Positions 19,420-30,572 of a stretch of DNA of 64,000 nucleotides are shown here, in pieces. The stretch is from Symsagittifera roscoffensis (lineage: Eukaryota > Xenacoelomorpha > Acoela > Convolutidae). The stretch lies in the NCBI RefSeq assembly GCF_963678635.1, contig NC_087067.1:17243639-17307638 (forward strand). The letters are read 5' to 3'. The position numbers and the translations under genes are program-made. Each line of letters begins with the position of its first letter. Within the stretch, counting starts at the first letter, position 1. A model generated the notes under the pieces. The model ran no database searches. It was not told the origin of the DNA and saw only the letters and a list, made by a program, of their open reading frames with translations.

Positions 19420-22400
19420 ATTGAATCATCTAAAGGGTTGTTGCGAATTGCAACACTTGGTGTATCCTCGGATGTAACCAGTCTCCTGACGTTGGTTCTT
19501 CTTGATATTGCATCGACTCACTCCTGGGTGTCTTCGTCACTCTTTAACCGCCTCGGCTTAGTAGGTGAGCCCGTTAACTTGTCAATTAGTGGTTTCAATT
19601 CAACCACCGTTGTTGAGACTCAGAGGGTCAAATTTACAGTTTCCTCCGAGCCGATTAATAGTGATTTCGTATTTTCTCTCTGTGCATATGCTAAAGACAA
19701 TATTCGGATTGGTTCCGAATTAATCAATATTGCTGATTTGCAGAATAAATATCCACAATTAGCACCTATTAAGCCCACTCAATATACTTATGAGGTCGTT
19801 GAAGTTATTATAGGACAAGACTACTACCACTCCGTTAGACCCATTGAGTTCATCTTGGAAGATGATAAAAACTCACCGTGTTCCGTTCGCCTACCAATAG
19901 GTTGGGTCATAAGTGGTCCGTTGCCGCCGTCCTTTAATTCTACTTCTTCGTGTTTCAAGTGTGTTGTTGAAGATTCTGGTACGAATTAGAATCTTATGGT
20001 GCTTTCAAACAAGTCGATGCCCGTTCCGCCGCGGATAAACATGCTTTATTCTTCCTAAATTCTGAAACAGTTCACAATGGCGAAAGATACATTGAGCCTA
20101 TGCTTTGAATTGATAGTAATTTTAGTCTACCAAACAACCATTACTCGTCAATCGCCCAATTTAAAACATTGGAGAGAAGGTTAAGTAAAGAACCTGAGCT
20201 GCGCGAAAGATACGCAGAAACAATTAGAGAGAACATTAGTAAAGGCTATGTCGTTACCGTCAAACAGCTTGATCCACGTAAGCGTTCCGATCGCCAGTGG
20301 TATCTTCCGTACCATCCCGTCGTAAATCCGAATAAACCGGGTAAGGTGCGCCGAGTCCTTAATGGGGCTTCTAAGTTTCACGGCACATCCTTAAATAAGT
20401 CCTTATTGGTGGGTCCGGACCTACTCCAAAATTTAATTTTTGTACTTTTGCAATTCCATCAACCAAGTACACCGTCTCCTCGGATATAGAGGGTATGTTC
20501 CTCCAAGTAGGAGTCCTTGTCCGCGATCAAATTTCGCTCGGTTTTTCGTGGCGGGAGGATACCACTTCCGATGTGGTAGTTCATCAGTACACTCGCCATA
20601 TATTCGGCGCACGGAATTCGCCTACGTGCGCCATTTTCGCGTTGCGAAAAACAGCAACTGATAATACGTCCACATACCCTGAGGCCGGCTCAGTCGTAAA
20701 TGAAACATTTTACATGGACGACTACTTGGATTCATTCGAGAACGTTACCCATGCAATTAAAATTAGTCGCGATTTGGTTTCCTTACTGAAGTTGGGAGGA
20801 TCTAGTTTGACTAAATTTGTCAGTAATGCTGATGAAATCACTTCAGCAATGAACCCCGAGGATTGCGAAACCTCGTCTTCACCTATCAAGGAAAGATATA
20901 ACGGTGCCGAACAATCATCACACGTCTTAGGTCTTAAGTGGGACCATGTGAAAGACACATTGGCTGTTAGCAGAGGCGTGGATCGTCCTCTCGATAAAGC
21001 AACAACTCAACGAACCGTCTTGAGTTTCGTCTCTTCTGTGTTTCTCGATACACATTTAGGGCCCGTCTTTTGCTTAAAGATATTTGGAAAGTCAGTGGTC
21101 AAAGTTGGGACGACGAATTGCCGGAAGATATAAGAGATAAGTTTCTCGAGTGGCACTCCGGTCTCCCTCTCTTAGGGCAATTGACTATTCCCCGTTGTTA
21201 CTGCACAGAGCCTGTGGACCAAATTGAGCTCCATATGATCGGTGATAGCTCGCAGGACGTTTTCTGTGCGGTTGGGTTTTTGCGTGCGCGACTCTCGAGT
21301 TCGCACAAAACTCAAATATGCTTTATCTTTGGTAAAAATCGCGTTGCGCCCATGAAAGCGCTATCTATACCGAAGCTAGAGCTTCAAGCTGCTCTGCTCA
21401 CCACACGACTGAAAGATGATATACTGACCGCCCTTACTGTCTCTATTAATCATGTCTACATGTGGACAGAGAGTACAACAGTTTTGCAGTGGCTAAACTC
21501 CACTGAAAAATTACCTGTGTTCGTCGCTAATCGTGTCGGCGAAATCTTCGAATCGACCACTATTGGTGAGTGGTACCTTGTTTTGAGCGGCGATAATCCA
21601 GCTGATACCTGAAGCCCTCAAGGAAAGCAGCTGGGTTATTGGTCCGAGCATTCTCAGGACTACTGAATGGCCGTTTATACCCGACGAACGTGTAATCAAT
21701 AAAATTCGTTTGAAGGGTTCTTTTTTTGATGTTGATAATTGTTTGGAGACATCATCTTCCTTCGTCACCGATGTCACATCCATCAAACATCCCTAGCACG
21801 GGTTCAATTGGGAAAGGTTCAGTTCCTTTACGAGATATAAACGAATAGTTGCTTTTATGTTGAGGATGCTGCCTTCACATAAGCATTTTCGTGGTAAGGA
21901 CTTACGAATCACCGACCCCATTGAACTTGATATTGCAGAAAACAAACTGATCCATCTTGCTCAGATGGAATTTTTCCCCGTTGAGTTGAAAACAATCACC
22001 GCTGGCAAACCTATTAAGAATAGTAGTGAAATTGCCATACTCGCCATTTATCGGTCCCTCTGGTATCATTCGTTCCACTGGACGGATTGTGCGCTTAGTG
22101 ACATACCCTAGTTCTTTTGTTGGCCTGCAGCCTCCACCATAAGCATTTTCATCAAGGACTAGGGTTACTGGGTTGCGTCGACTACTTCAGTCTATCGAAA
22201 ATCAATGTGTAACATGCCGTGAACGCAAAGCAAGCACCATCATGCCAATTATTTCCGATTTACCTGTCAAACGTCTCGGATATAAGCAACCACCCTTCAA
22301 TCATACGGTTGTGGATTACTTTGGACCGCTTTACGTTCCGGTTCGCAGAAGCACTGAAAAAAAGATGGGGATTTCTTTTTACTTGCCTCACCACCAGGGC

Positions 22401-23214
22401 TGTACACCTTGATATTGTACCATCTCTGGACATCAGTTCTTGTGTCATGGGCATTGAACGGTTCATTGCGCGTCGTGGTACGCCAAGCACAATCTGGTCG
22501 GATAAGGGCACGAACTTCGTTGGTGCGGAAAAGGAAATACTTGCCTGCATCAAGAGCTGGAATGGCATGGCTCCGACCATTTTTGCACACAAAGGTGTTA
22601 CTTGGAAATTTAACCCGCCAGGCGCAACCCATCATGGCGGCTCCTGGGAACGCCTCGTCCGAAGCGTGAAGCGCGTGCTGTACGATATCCTAGGCAGTAG
22701 GCGAGTCACCGAAGAGGTGTTAGGAACAACACGCTGCTTAGTTGAGCAGGCTTTGAATTCGAGGCCAATCACTCCCGTTAGTACTGATTCACGTGAGTTA
22801 GAAGCGGTAAACCCAAACCACTTTTTGCTTGGACAACATGCCACAAGCTTTCCTTCGCTTTTACCCGGGGAGCACTTCGATCACAAGAAAAGGTACGTGC
22901 GAGCGCAGTCATATGCTAACGCGATTTGGTCTAGTTGGCTTCGAGAATTTGTTCCCTCGCTGAATAAGCGTGTTAAGTGGCACATTCATTCTGACTTCAC
23001 TCTTAAAACAGGCGATCTCGTGTGGGTGATTGAGCCCGATAGTCCACGTGGGTACTACCGTCTCTTCCGAATCGTCAAACTAGACTACGGACAGGACGGT
23101 TGCGCTCGATCTGCCCTTGTTAAGACCGCAACCCGTGAAGTCACTCGGCCGACCGTTAAGCTCGCTCCGGTTCTTCCTTCTTCGGGTGGGGAGGATGTTG
23201 CAATGCAAATGTAG
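19420..23214 (+). pseudogene. pol region of BEL/Pao fossil 2
   Basis: Parts in order: aspartic protease DUF1758 (about 19420-19990, with SSSLFNRLGL and the IGQDYYHSVRP stretch); reverse transcriptase (about 20170-20800, YHPVVNPNKPGKVRRVLNG, FGARNSPTCAIFAL and the YMDD box); peptidase A17/RNase H region (about 20800-21620, GDSSQDVFCAVGF, KLELQAALL); integrase zinc head (about 22150-22240, CVTCRERKA) and core (about 22290-22850, TPSTIWSDKGTNFVGAE, HHGGSWERLVRSVKRVLYD); DUF5641 (about 22880-23180, TGDLVWVIEPDSPRGYYR). The frame ends inside the 3' LTR at 23214. Several breaks. Confidence 0.93.
23184..23195 (+). other. Polypurine tract of BEL/Pao fossil 2
   Basis: The G/A-rich GGGTGGGGAGGA stretch abuts the 3' LTR, where plus-strand DNA synthesis is primed in LTR elements. 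Confidence 0.7.
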
Positions 23215-23524
23215 AGTATAGATACATATAAAACAAGAGTATAAACGCATATAAAATAAGCACAGTGCATAAAAATAAGCACAGTGCATATAAAATAAGC
23301 ACAGTGCATATAAAATAAGCACACGGACCGGTTCATGTGGCAAGCTTGCGCCAAATGATCTTACAAAAAAACGAAATGTACCGAAACAATCGGAAGTTGA
23401 TTTTGTGATCTTGATTATGCGAACCGTTTACAGTTGCTTATTTCTTGTTATGTGTGGTGTGTTTACCGAAAAGTATCCATACTTAAATTTGTTTAATACA
23501 GTTTTTTCAGAGATTGAGCGCACA
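23196..23524 (+). repeat. 3' LTR of BEL/Pao fossil 2
   Basis: 329 bp, starting TGTTGCAATGCAAAT and ending ...GAGCGCACA next to the ATAAT target duplication. It has about four copies of the 20-bp GCACAGTGCATATAAAATAA repeat versus about two in the 5' LTR, which explains most of the length difference. Confidence 0.92.
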
Positions 23525-23529
23525 ATAAT
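23525..23529. other. Target site duplication, right copy (ATAAT)
   Basis: It matches 14561-14565 exactly and defines the right end of the element. Confidence 0.85.
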
Positions 23530-23548
23530 TGAATCTAAGGGTTTTTTG

Positions 23549-23715
23549 TAAGAACTATAATCAATTATAATCGATGATAAAAGATTATAATCTCTTGGAA
23601 AATATCACGATTATAATCAATTATAAATCCTTTAAACACCTAATTTTGGTAATAATAATCAATTATAATTGTCAAAAAATCATCATAATAATCCGTTATA
23701 ATCGATTATTACACC
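23549..23715. repeat. ATAATCGATTAT palindrome-rich segment, right part
   Basis: It repeats TATAATCAATTATAATCGAT, GATTATAATC and CGTTATAATCGATTATT motifs. It continues the palindrome field present left of the retroelement at 14070-14180 and 14535-14565. Confidence 0.7.
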
Positions 23716-24062
23716 TAAACTTGGATGTGAGTATCTTTTGCTCATTTTGGAAAAACATTAGCATACATAAGTTTGGTTGAATCAAGTATGATTGTTTTGT
23801 TTTGCTACAAGATAAACAAAAGTAATTTGTGAGATGTTTAAAAGATTTCGCCCGTGCTGTTGTCATTCCGACTCAAACTAGTACCGAAACAGCATCAAGA
23901 TTGTTTCAACTATGGGGTGATTTGGCTCAGCGTTTTTGATATCAGATAGATTGGTCAAAGGTGATGAGTATACATGACAAGTTGACATAAGGTGGAAAGG
24001 TATTGGGTAACTTTTACAAAGCCCTGCTACCAGATTTACAATGCTTAAACGGGTTGATCTTG
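23716..24062. other. Interval, nothing recognised
   Basis: Mixed-composition sequence without a long reading frame or a repeat that I can match elsewhere in the window. Confidence 0.4.
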
Positions 24063-24300
24063 CAGTGAAGATCAGTACTATTACAGTACTGTTACAGTAA
24101 AAAAATGCAACGATGTTTCAGTACTGCACCAGCGTCAACTTGTATCTAATCAGAGATAAATCAGTCATAAAAACAACACTGTTACAGGAATAGATCAGCA
24201 CTGTATCATCACTGAAACAGTACTGTAACAGCACTGCAACAGTTTTGAAAAATTCCCTAACAACAGCTCTGAAAAAACACAAACACAGCACTGAAAAATT
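24063..24300. repeat. CAGTACTG palindrome cluster, left
   Basis: Self-complementary CAGTACTG and variants joined by TTACAG/TAACAGCACTG spacers recur through 24070-24300. A similar cluster lies at 25040-25145, with about 800 bp in between. Confidence 0.6.
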
Positions 24301-24715
24301 GAATTCAAAACAAGAACAATAAACAACAGATGATAGTCAATCTCAAAGTTCACTAAGTTTGGAGTAGTTTTATGTACTTTTCTCAAACTGATAAACAGGC
24401 TCAAGTTTTGCTTAAGGCTTTCTAGTCAGCCTCCATTCCTGTGTCCCAGAATCAGCAGTTGTTACCTCAGAACCTTCTTTCAGTAAGTCCATCTGACTGT
24501 CCACAGAAATTTGCAACCAGAACTTTTATTGTAAGCTTTGCGATGCGAAGCATATATTTTTTAGGGACCTGATACAAAATTTTGGACGCCAATCAAGCCA
24601 ACATAATTCCAACCTTTTAGAATCATTATTTGAAAGCGTTGTTGCTTTTATCTTCTGTGTGCAATGTTTGTGATCGCTGCTAGCAATCAAATTGTTTGTA
24701 CTAAGGTTGGATATT
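24301..24715. other. Interval between repeat clusters, nothing recognised
   Basis: No reading frame of note. It ends at the AAC-rich stretch. Confidence 0.4.
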
Positions 24716-24912
24716 TCACAACAACAACAACAACAAAAACAAGCCTTAACAGTAAAAACAACAAAAAAAACTTTAAATACAACAACAAAAGAAAACTCAA
24801 CAACAACAAAAAACTCTTAGCAACAACAACAAATAAAACCTTAACAAAAACAACAACAAAAAACCTTAAAAATAACAACAAATAAAACCGTAACAACAAC
24901 ATTATCAACAAA
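24716..24912. repeat. Degenerate (AAC)n microsatellite
   Basis: Runs of ACAACAACAA interrupted by AAAACCTTAA-like pieces. Open frames over this stretch encode only Asn/Lys/Thr-rich or Leu/Val-rich low complexity and are not genes. Confidence 0.85.
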
Positions 24913-25039
24913 AAAATCAACAAAAATATGATAATTTAAGGGCATTTGGCTGTATTTTTTGACTGCAACGACACGTAGCAAACTTGAAATCAATTCTAGA
25001 TTTCGAAAAAAAATCCACTTCTGAACCAGGACAAAATCA

Positions 25040-25145
25040 GTCAAACAGCACTAAGAGTACTGTTTCAGTACTGCAACAATGCTGTTTTTGTCCTGGAACA
25101 GTATTGCAAAAACATATCACTGGCTTAGATCTGAAACGGTACTGA
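25040..25145. repeat. CAGTACTG palindrome cluster, right
   Basis: GAGTACTGTTTCAGTACTGC and further degenerate copies. It is related to the cluster at 24063-24300. Confidence 0.55.
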
Positions 25146-25811
25146 TTGTAAATGCAAACCAAGCCGGGTGGCTAATTAATAGTTATTCAAATCGTCAATG
25201 TGTATCTGTTAAAATAATGTTCATTTGTTGGTTTTTTTTTCCAGTCATTAATTGCTGGTGCTAGTTAAAAAGACCAGTTTTGAGGAGAAGCAAGCAAGCA
25301 AAACCCTGAGTTAGTTTGAAATTTAATTTTTCAATCTTTTGAAATGAGTTAGATTTATTTTGCGAAGGCAAACAAACGTATTTTATTGGTTTTCAAGAAT
25401 CAAGTGATGCACAATTTAATTAAAGGGCAAAAAAGAAACAACAAATATTATTAAATAATCAACTTAAACAACCTTGAATTTTCAAAAAAAAATGTTCTAT
25501 CAGAAAATGGCTCAACTGAGTTCATTGTATGATTATCAGCCCGCTGAAACCAATCTGCACCTTGATTAATTCACATTAATTTACATTAAGTTTTCACAAA
25601 AATGAGAATTATAATTAAAAATGACTAGAGAAACCAAATCACGACTGTATTGAATCATAATCGAGTCCATAAAAGTTATGATTGTAAATCCCCAACTAAA
25701 GAACTTAAACCGAAGGCGATATCTTATTTCGACAGCCACGTTAACCATAACTACTTGCTGTTCAAACTTCATTTCTTCTTTTCCCGGGTCTTGGGACTCA
25801 TTTCGAAACTC
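25146..25811. other. AT-rich interval, nothing recognised
   Basis: No supported gene or repeat. Short frames only. Confidence 0.4.
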
Positions 25812-25911
25812 ACTTATGCTGGACTTATGCTCCCTTATGCTCCCTTATGACTTATGCTCCCTTATGCTCCCTTATGAAATTCGAACACTCACTTATGCTG
25901 GACTTATGCTC
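25812..25911. repeat. CTTATGCTCC minisatellite
   Basis: About eight imperfect copies of a 10-bp unit (CTTATGCTCC, with CTTATGCTGGA variants) at the left edge of the satellite region. Confidence 0.8.
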
Positions 25912-26039
25912 CGTCAACAAGGTGCAATTTTTCGTCAACAAATCCGCGATCGAGTAGCAATTTCAAGTGGAACACAAAGTTGAAGCAAAAAGAGACAATT
26001 ATCGAGCACAGTAGAAACACCCAGTTTTGGTCCAGCACA

Positions 26040-28503
26040 GTCGGAACACAATTCGAACTCATTCGAAACATAGGTCTAGAACAATCTGAACTTTCTAAGT
26101 TTTATTTTTGTTGTAGATTTCATTCAAATTTAGATTCGAAACCGAAACATAGGTATAGAACCATCTAAATTTTCAAAGTCTTATTTTTGCTGCAGATTTC
26201 ATTCAAAATTAGATTGGAAACCGAAACATAAGTCTAGAACAACCTAAATTTTCAAAAAAAAAATTTGTAGATTTCATTCAAAATTAATTTGGAAACCGAA
26301 ACATAGTCTAGGTCTAGAATAGTCTGAATTTTCAAAATTTTATTTTTGCTGTAGATTTCATTCAAAATTGGATTGAAAACCGAAACATAAGACCTGAACA
26401 ATCTTAATTTTCAAAGTTTTATTTTTGTTGTAGATTTCATTCAAATTTAGATTGGAAACCCGAACATAGCTATAGAACAATCTAAATGTTTTAAGTTTTT
26501 TTTTGTTGTAGATTTCATTCAAATTTAGATTGGAAACCAAAACATGAGTCTAGAACAATCAAAATTTTCAAAGTTTTATTTTTTGTTGTAGACTTCATTC
26601 AAATTTAGATTGTAAACCCGAACATAGCTATAGAACAATCTAAATACTTAAAGTTTTGTTTTTGTTGTGGATTTCATTCAGTTTTAGATTTGAAACCGAA
26701 ACATAGGTCTAGAACAATCTAATATTTCAAAGTTTTATTTTTGCTGCAGATTTCATTCAAATTTAGATTGGAAACCGAAACATAGCTATAGAACAATCTG
26801 AATGTTTAAAGTTTTATTTTTGTTGTAGATTTCATTCAATTGTAGATTTGAAACCGAAACATAGGTCTAGAACAATTTAAATTTTCAAAGTTTTGTTTTT
26901 GCTGCAGATTTCATTCAAATTTAGATTGTAAACCCGAACATAGCTATAGAACAATCTAAATGTTTTAAGTTTTATTTTTGTTGTAGATTTCTTTCAAATT
27001 TAGATTGGAAACCAAATCATAAGTCTAGAACAATCGAATTTTTCAAAAAAAAATTTTCTTGTAGATTTCATTCAAATTTAGATTGGAAACCGAATCATAG
27101 GTATAGAACAATCTAAGTTTTCAAAGTTTTAGTTTTGTTGAAGATTTAAGACAAATTTAGATTGGAAACCGAAACGTAGTTCTAGAACAATCTAAATTTT
27201 ATTTTTAAAGTTTTATTTTTGTTGTAGATTTCATTCAAATTTAGATTGGAAACCAAAACATAGTTCTGAAACAATCTAAATTTTCAAAATTTTAATTTTG
27301 TTGTAGATTTCATTCAAATTTGGATTGTAAACCGGAATATGAGACCTGAACAATCTTAATTTTCAGAGTTTTATTTTTGTTGTAGGTTTCATTCAAATTT
27401 AGATTGGAAACCCGAACATAGCTATAGAACAATCTAAATGTTTTAAGTTTTATTTTTGTTGTAGATTTCATTCAAATTTAGATTGGAAACCAAAACATGA
27501 GTGTAGAACAATCGAAATTTTCAAAGTTTCATTTTTGTTGTAGTTCTCATTCAACTTTAGATTGGAAACCGAAACATAGCTATAGAACAATCCAAATGTT
27601 TTAAGTTTTGTTTTTGTTGTAGATTTCATTCAAATTTAGATTGAAAATGAAAACATGAGTCTAGAACAATCGAAATTTTCAAAGTTTTATTTTTGTTGTA
27701 GTTCTCATTCAAATTTAGATTGGAAACCGAAACATAGCTATAGAACAATCTAAATGATTTAAGTTTTATTTTTGTTGTAGATTTCATTCAAATTTAGATT
27801 GGAAATCAAAACATGAGTCTAGAACAATCGAAATTTTCAAAGTTTTATTTTTGTTGTAGTTCTCATTCAAATTAAGATTGGAAACCGAAACATAGCTATA
27901 GAACAATCTAAATGTTTTAAGTTTTATTTTTGTTGTAGATTTCATTCAAATTTAGATTGGAAATCAAAACATGAGTCTAGAACAATCGAAATTTTCAAAG
28001 TTTTTTTTTGTTGTAGTTCTCATTCAAATTTAGATTGGAAACCGAAACCTAGCTATAGAACAATCTAAATGTTTTAAGTTTTATTTTTGTTGTAAATTTC
28101 ATTCAAATTTAGATTGGAAATCAAAATATGAATCTAGAACAACCTAAATGTTTAAAGTTTTCTTTTTGTTGTAGATTTCGTTCAATTTTAGATTTGAAAC
28201 CGAAACATAGGTCTAGAACAATCTAAATTTTCAAATTTTTATTTTTGCTGCAGATTTCATTCAAATTTAGATTGGAAACCAAAACATAGGTACAGAACAA
28301 TCTAAACTTTTGAAGTTTTATTTTTGTTCTGGATTTCATTCAATTTTAGATTGTTAACCAAAACATAAGTCTAGAACAATCTAAATTTTCAAGGTTTTTT
28401 TTTGCTGCAGATTTCATTCAAGTTTAGATGTCTAGAACAGTCTAAATCTTTTGATGTTTTTTTTGTTGTAGATTTCATTCAAATTTAGATTGGAAACCGA
28501 ACA
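26040..28503. repeat. 79-bp tandem satellite, about 31 monomers
   Basis: The monomer reads roughly ACCGAAACATAGGTCTAGAA, CAATCTAAATTTTCAAAG, TTTTATTTTTGTTGTAG, ATTTCATTCAAATTTAGATTGG. It recurs every 79 bases from the left edge to about 28500. Monomers differ moderately, the AACAATCTAAA and GTAGATTTCATTC blocks being most constant. A subset forms a dimeric higher-order repeat (see 26464-28125). Open frames here are by-products of the repeat. Confidence 0.95.
26464..28125. repeat. 158-bp higher-order repeat within the satellite
   Basis: The variant ACATAGCTATAGAACAATC occurs at 26464, 26622, 26780, 26938, 27416, 27574, 27732, 27890 and 28047. The steps are 158, 158, 158, 478 (about three units), 158, 158, 158 and 157. 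From 27416 on it alternates strictly with a variant reading CATGAGT-TAGAACAATCGAA and TAGTTCTCATTC. The repeat therefore consists of two 79-bp monomer types, as in many centromeric or heterochromatic satellites. Confidence 0.88.
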
Positions 28504-29439
28504 AAAAATCCTTAAAAAAGCATAACTTTTTTGTCATGAATCGTTAAAATCTAAAAATTTTTGTGGCAAAACAAGTAAACTATAACCCAATTTCCTCAGT
28601 ATTTGTTTTTCAGATCAACATTACAAGTAGAGTTTTATACAAAAACAAAAAAGTAAAATTGAAAAACTCATTTTGTTGAAAATATTTTTCGATAATGGAT
28701 TTTTGAAATCTACGGCTTTTTTTAGTCTTTTCAATTCAAGCATCAAAGCAAAAAATCAATTCAAAAGCGTATTTAGCAGTGTTTTTCAATACCCCTTTGT
28801 TAGTTGATAGTCGAGAAAATCGAAGCATAGTTCAAACGCTATCATACCAAAGAAGCAGCTTTTGATCCAGAGTATCAAAACATGGGTCAAGCAAGACTAA
28901 GATTCCATGAACTCATAGCTCACACTGAGTTTCAAAAAATCTGAGCTGCGTCGAGTTTTTACTGTGTTGCAAATTGAGACAATTGAAATATACCAGTTTT
29001 TAGTCAATAATCGAAGCATATTTTTGGTTGGTCGAAAAATAAATTTCAAAAAATCAGTCAAGAAAATCGAGGACATGAAATCTTACCAAGTTTTAGTGGA
29101 GAAACCTAACTAAAATGGGTCGGGGTTAATCGAACACTTGCTTTTTGGGTCGAAAAATACGAAACATGCAAAAATTAAGATAATCGACACATACCTATAT
29201 TTGGCCGAGACGGTCGAAATATAATTTATTCAGTTGAGCACGGTCGAAATAATTGCATTTTTTACAGCGGTTTTTCATTTTTTTAGTTTTATTGATGATA
29301 ACTAACTCTTTTTAAGTCACAAAATTGAAGTAAAATATCTATCAAAGAGTGCTGCTAAAATCAACACAATGAAATCTTTAATTTTTGTAACTACAACATA
29401 AGTTTTAGCGATATCTATCTGAAACATTAAGATTAAAGG
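28504..29439. other. Satellite fringe and unique sequence before the megarepeat
   Basis: No gene is seen. Scattered phrases such as CGAAACATAGTTCAAACG, AAAACATGGGTCAAGCAAGA and GGTCGAAATATAATTTATT look like decayed satellite monomers, as if the array once extended further. Confidence 0.45.
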
Positions 29440-29855
29440 GTTGCCGCTGTACTGTAGGATAGCTAAGATAATTTCCAACATCAACTTTTTAGGTATAATT
29501 CTGCTAAAGAAAATCAAGGCAAAGTTGAAAATTCAATCAGGAACCATTGATTTTTGCAGGCAGAGCCTTTCATTTTGTGATTTACCTTCAGGTCAAGCAG
29601 CACAAAAAAACATTACAAGGAGGCAAAGCTGAGCAATGCGCCACTTGCGATACAAAACTGATTGATTATCATTAAAACCAAACGGGAAAAAGATAAAATG
29701 AAAATAAAACTTCAAATGTTTTTTTTTGTCCATGAAGTATCAAAGTATCAAAAGCCCAAAGTATCAAAAAAAATACCTGTACCAATGAAACTAAACAAGA
29801 AGTTTTTGGAACGAGAGAAAAAAAATCGACTACTTGGAGCAGTTTTTTAAGCTGA

Positions 29856-30572
29856 CAAAATTAAGCAGACAAACAATAATCTAAATTAGCCGAAACTTTT
29901 CAAAAAGCAAAAAAAGGAGTCTCGACTAGAATCGAACTCCCGAGTTTTTTTGTCTCTTAAATGGCTGTTAAAGTAACTTGAAAGAAAAAATTAAGCAATG
30001 AGAACTAAGCCGACAAAAACAAACAGGCGGACGATAACCAGAAAAAGCAAAAAGACTGTAGTTAACAAACAAAAAAACAGTTCCCGGCTAAATTCGGACC
30101 AACAAGCTTTGCCGCCTCAAGCAGTTGTGTTACTTCTATGCCAGTTGTTCCCTCCGTATGGTTGATCGAAATTAATTTTATAATTAGAAAGTCGACAAGA
30201 GAAGAACATAATCAAACTATAAAAAAAAAATTTCCCCACAAAAAACTCGCAAACAAAAAATTTTCGATTCTCAAAAGCAGCAAAAGGAACCCACTCAGTA
30301 AACAAAAAAACCAAAACCGATTGAGTGGAAAAAACGAAATTCAAACAAAAAACATTTCACAAATCGATTTGAAAAATTACAACAAATGTGAAAATGAAAT
30401 TTTTAGCCGACAAAATATAAGCAGACAAATATGAGGCCGACAATTTTTATTAAAAACAGAAAGTTTCTGTTTTAAAACAAAACAGGTCCTGGTCAAATTC
30501 GAACCTATGGTCTTTGCCGTCCAAGGTGTAGTTGTTGCCTCCAGGCTGTGTGCCAGATATACCAAAAAAACT
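29856..30572 (-). repeat. Three SINE-like, tRNA-related segments (Z, X, Y) in unit 1
   Basis: On the minus strand X (about 30165-29999) has an A-box-like TGGCATAGAAG and, about 32 bases later, a B-box-like GGTCCGAATTT. Y (about 30572-30404) has GGTTCGAATTT in the same place, and Z (about 29985-29856) has GAGTTCGATTC. All three end on the minus strand in a GTCTGCTTA-TTTTGTCGGCTTA-type block; Z then runs into an A-rich tail. Their tRNA-like parts and 3' blocks align with each other, so they are paralogues of about 165 bp. Arm pairing is too poor for a working tRNA gene. Confidence 0.5.

Larger units (their letters stand above)
14566..23524 (+). mobile_element. BEL/Pao LTR retrotransposon fossil 2, both LTRs present
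   Basis: Two LTRs in direct orientation (14566-14874 and 23196-23524) begin TGTTGCAATGCAAAT and end near GAGCGCA(C)A. They are flanked by a 5-bp target duplication, ATAAT at 14561-14565 and 23525-23529. A primer-binding site follows the 5' LTR and a purine tract precedes the 3' LTR. Inside, in order, are a leader, an extra reading frame, gag, protease, reverse transcriptase, A17/RNase H region, integrase and DUF5641, all on the + strand. The pol region is GC-richer than its surroundings. By eye the LTRs differ at about 30 of roughly 300 aligned bases plus a repeat-number difference, so the insertion is fairly old. The gag-pol region has roughly eight to ten breaks; the copy is dead. Confidence 0.95.

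Noticed and set aside
23080-23354. Minus-strand frames rich in MHCAYF repeats across the 3' LTR
   Set aside because: They are antisense shadows of the 20-bp LTR repeat and the pol end.
24664-24923. Asn/Lys/Thr-rich and Leu/Val-rich open frames
   Set aside because: They are translations of the degenerate (AAC)n tract on each strand.
24063-25122. A hAT element with CAGTGA...CACTG ends
   Set aside because: The ends share only CAGTGA, and the 8-bp flanks (TGATCTTG and GCTTAGAT) do not match.
26040-28503. CRISPR array
   Set aside because: The 79-bp units are contiguous without unique spacers and the context is animal DNA; it is a satellite.
29900-30572. Functional tRNA genes on the minus strand
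   Set aside because: B-box-like phrases are present, but acceptor and anticodon arms do not pair convincingly; a SINE-like origin fits better.
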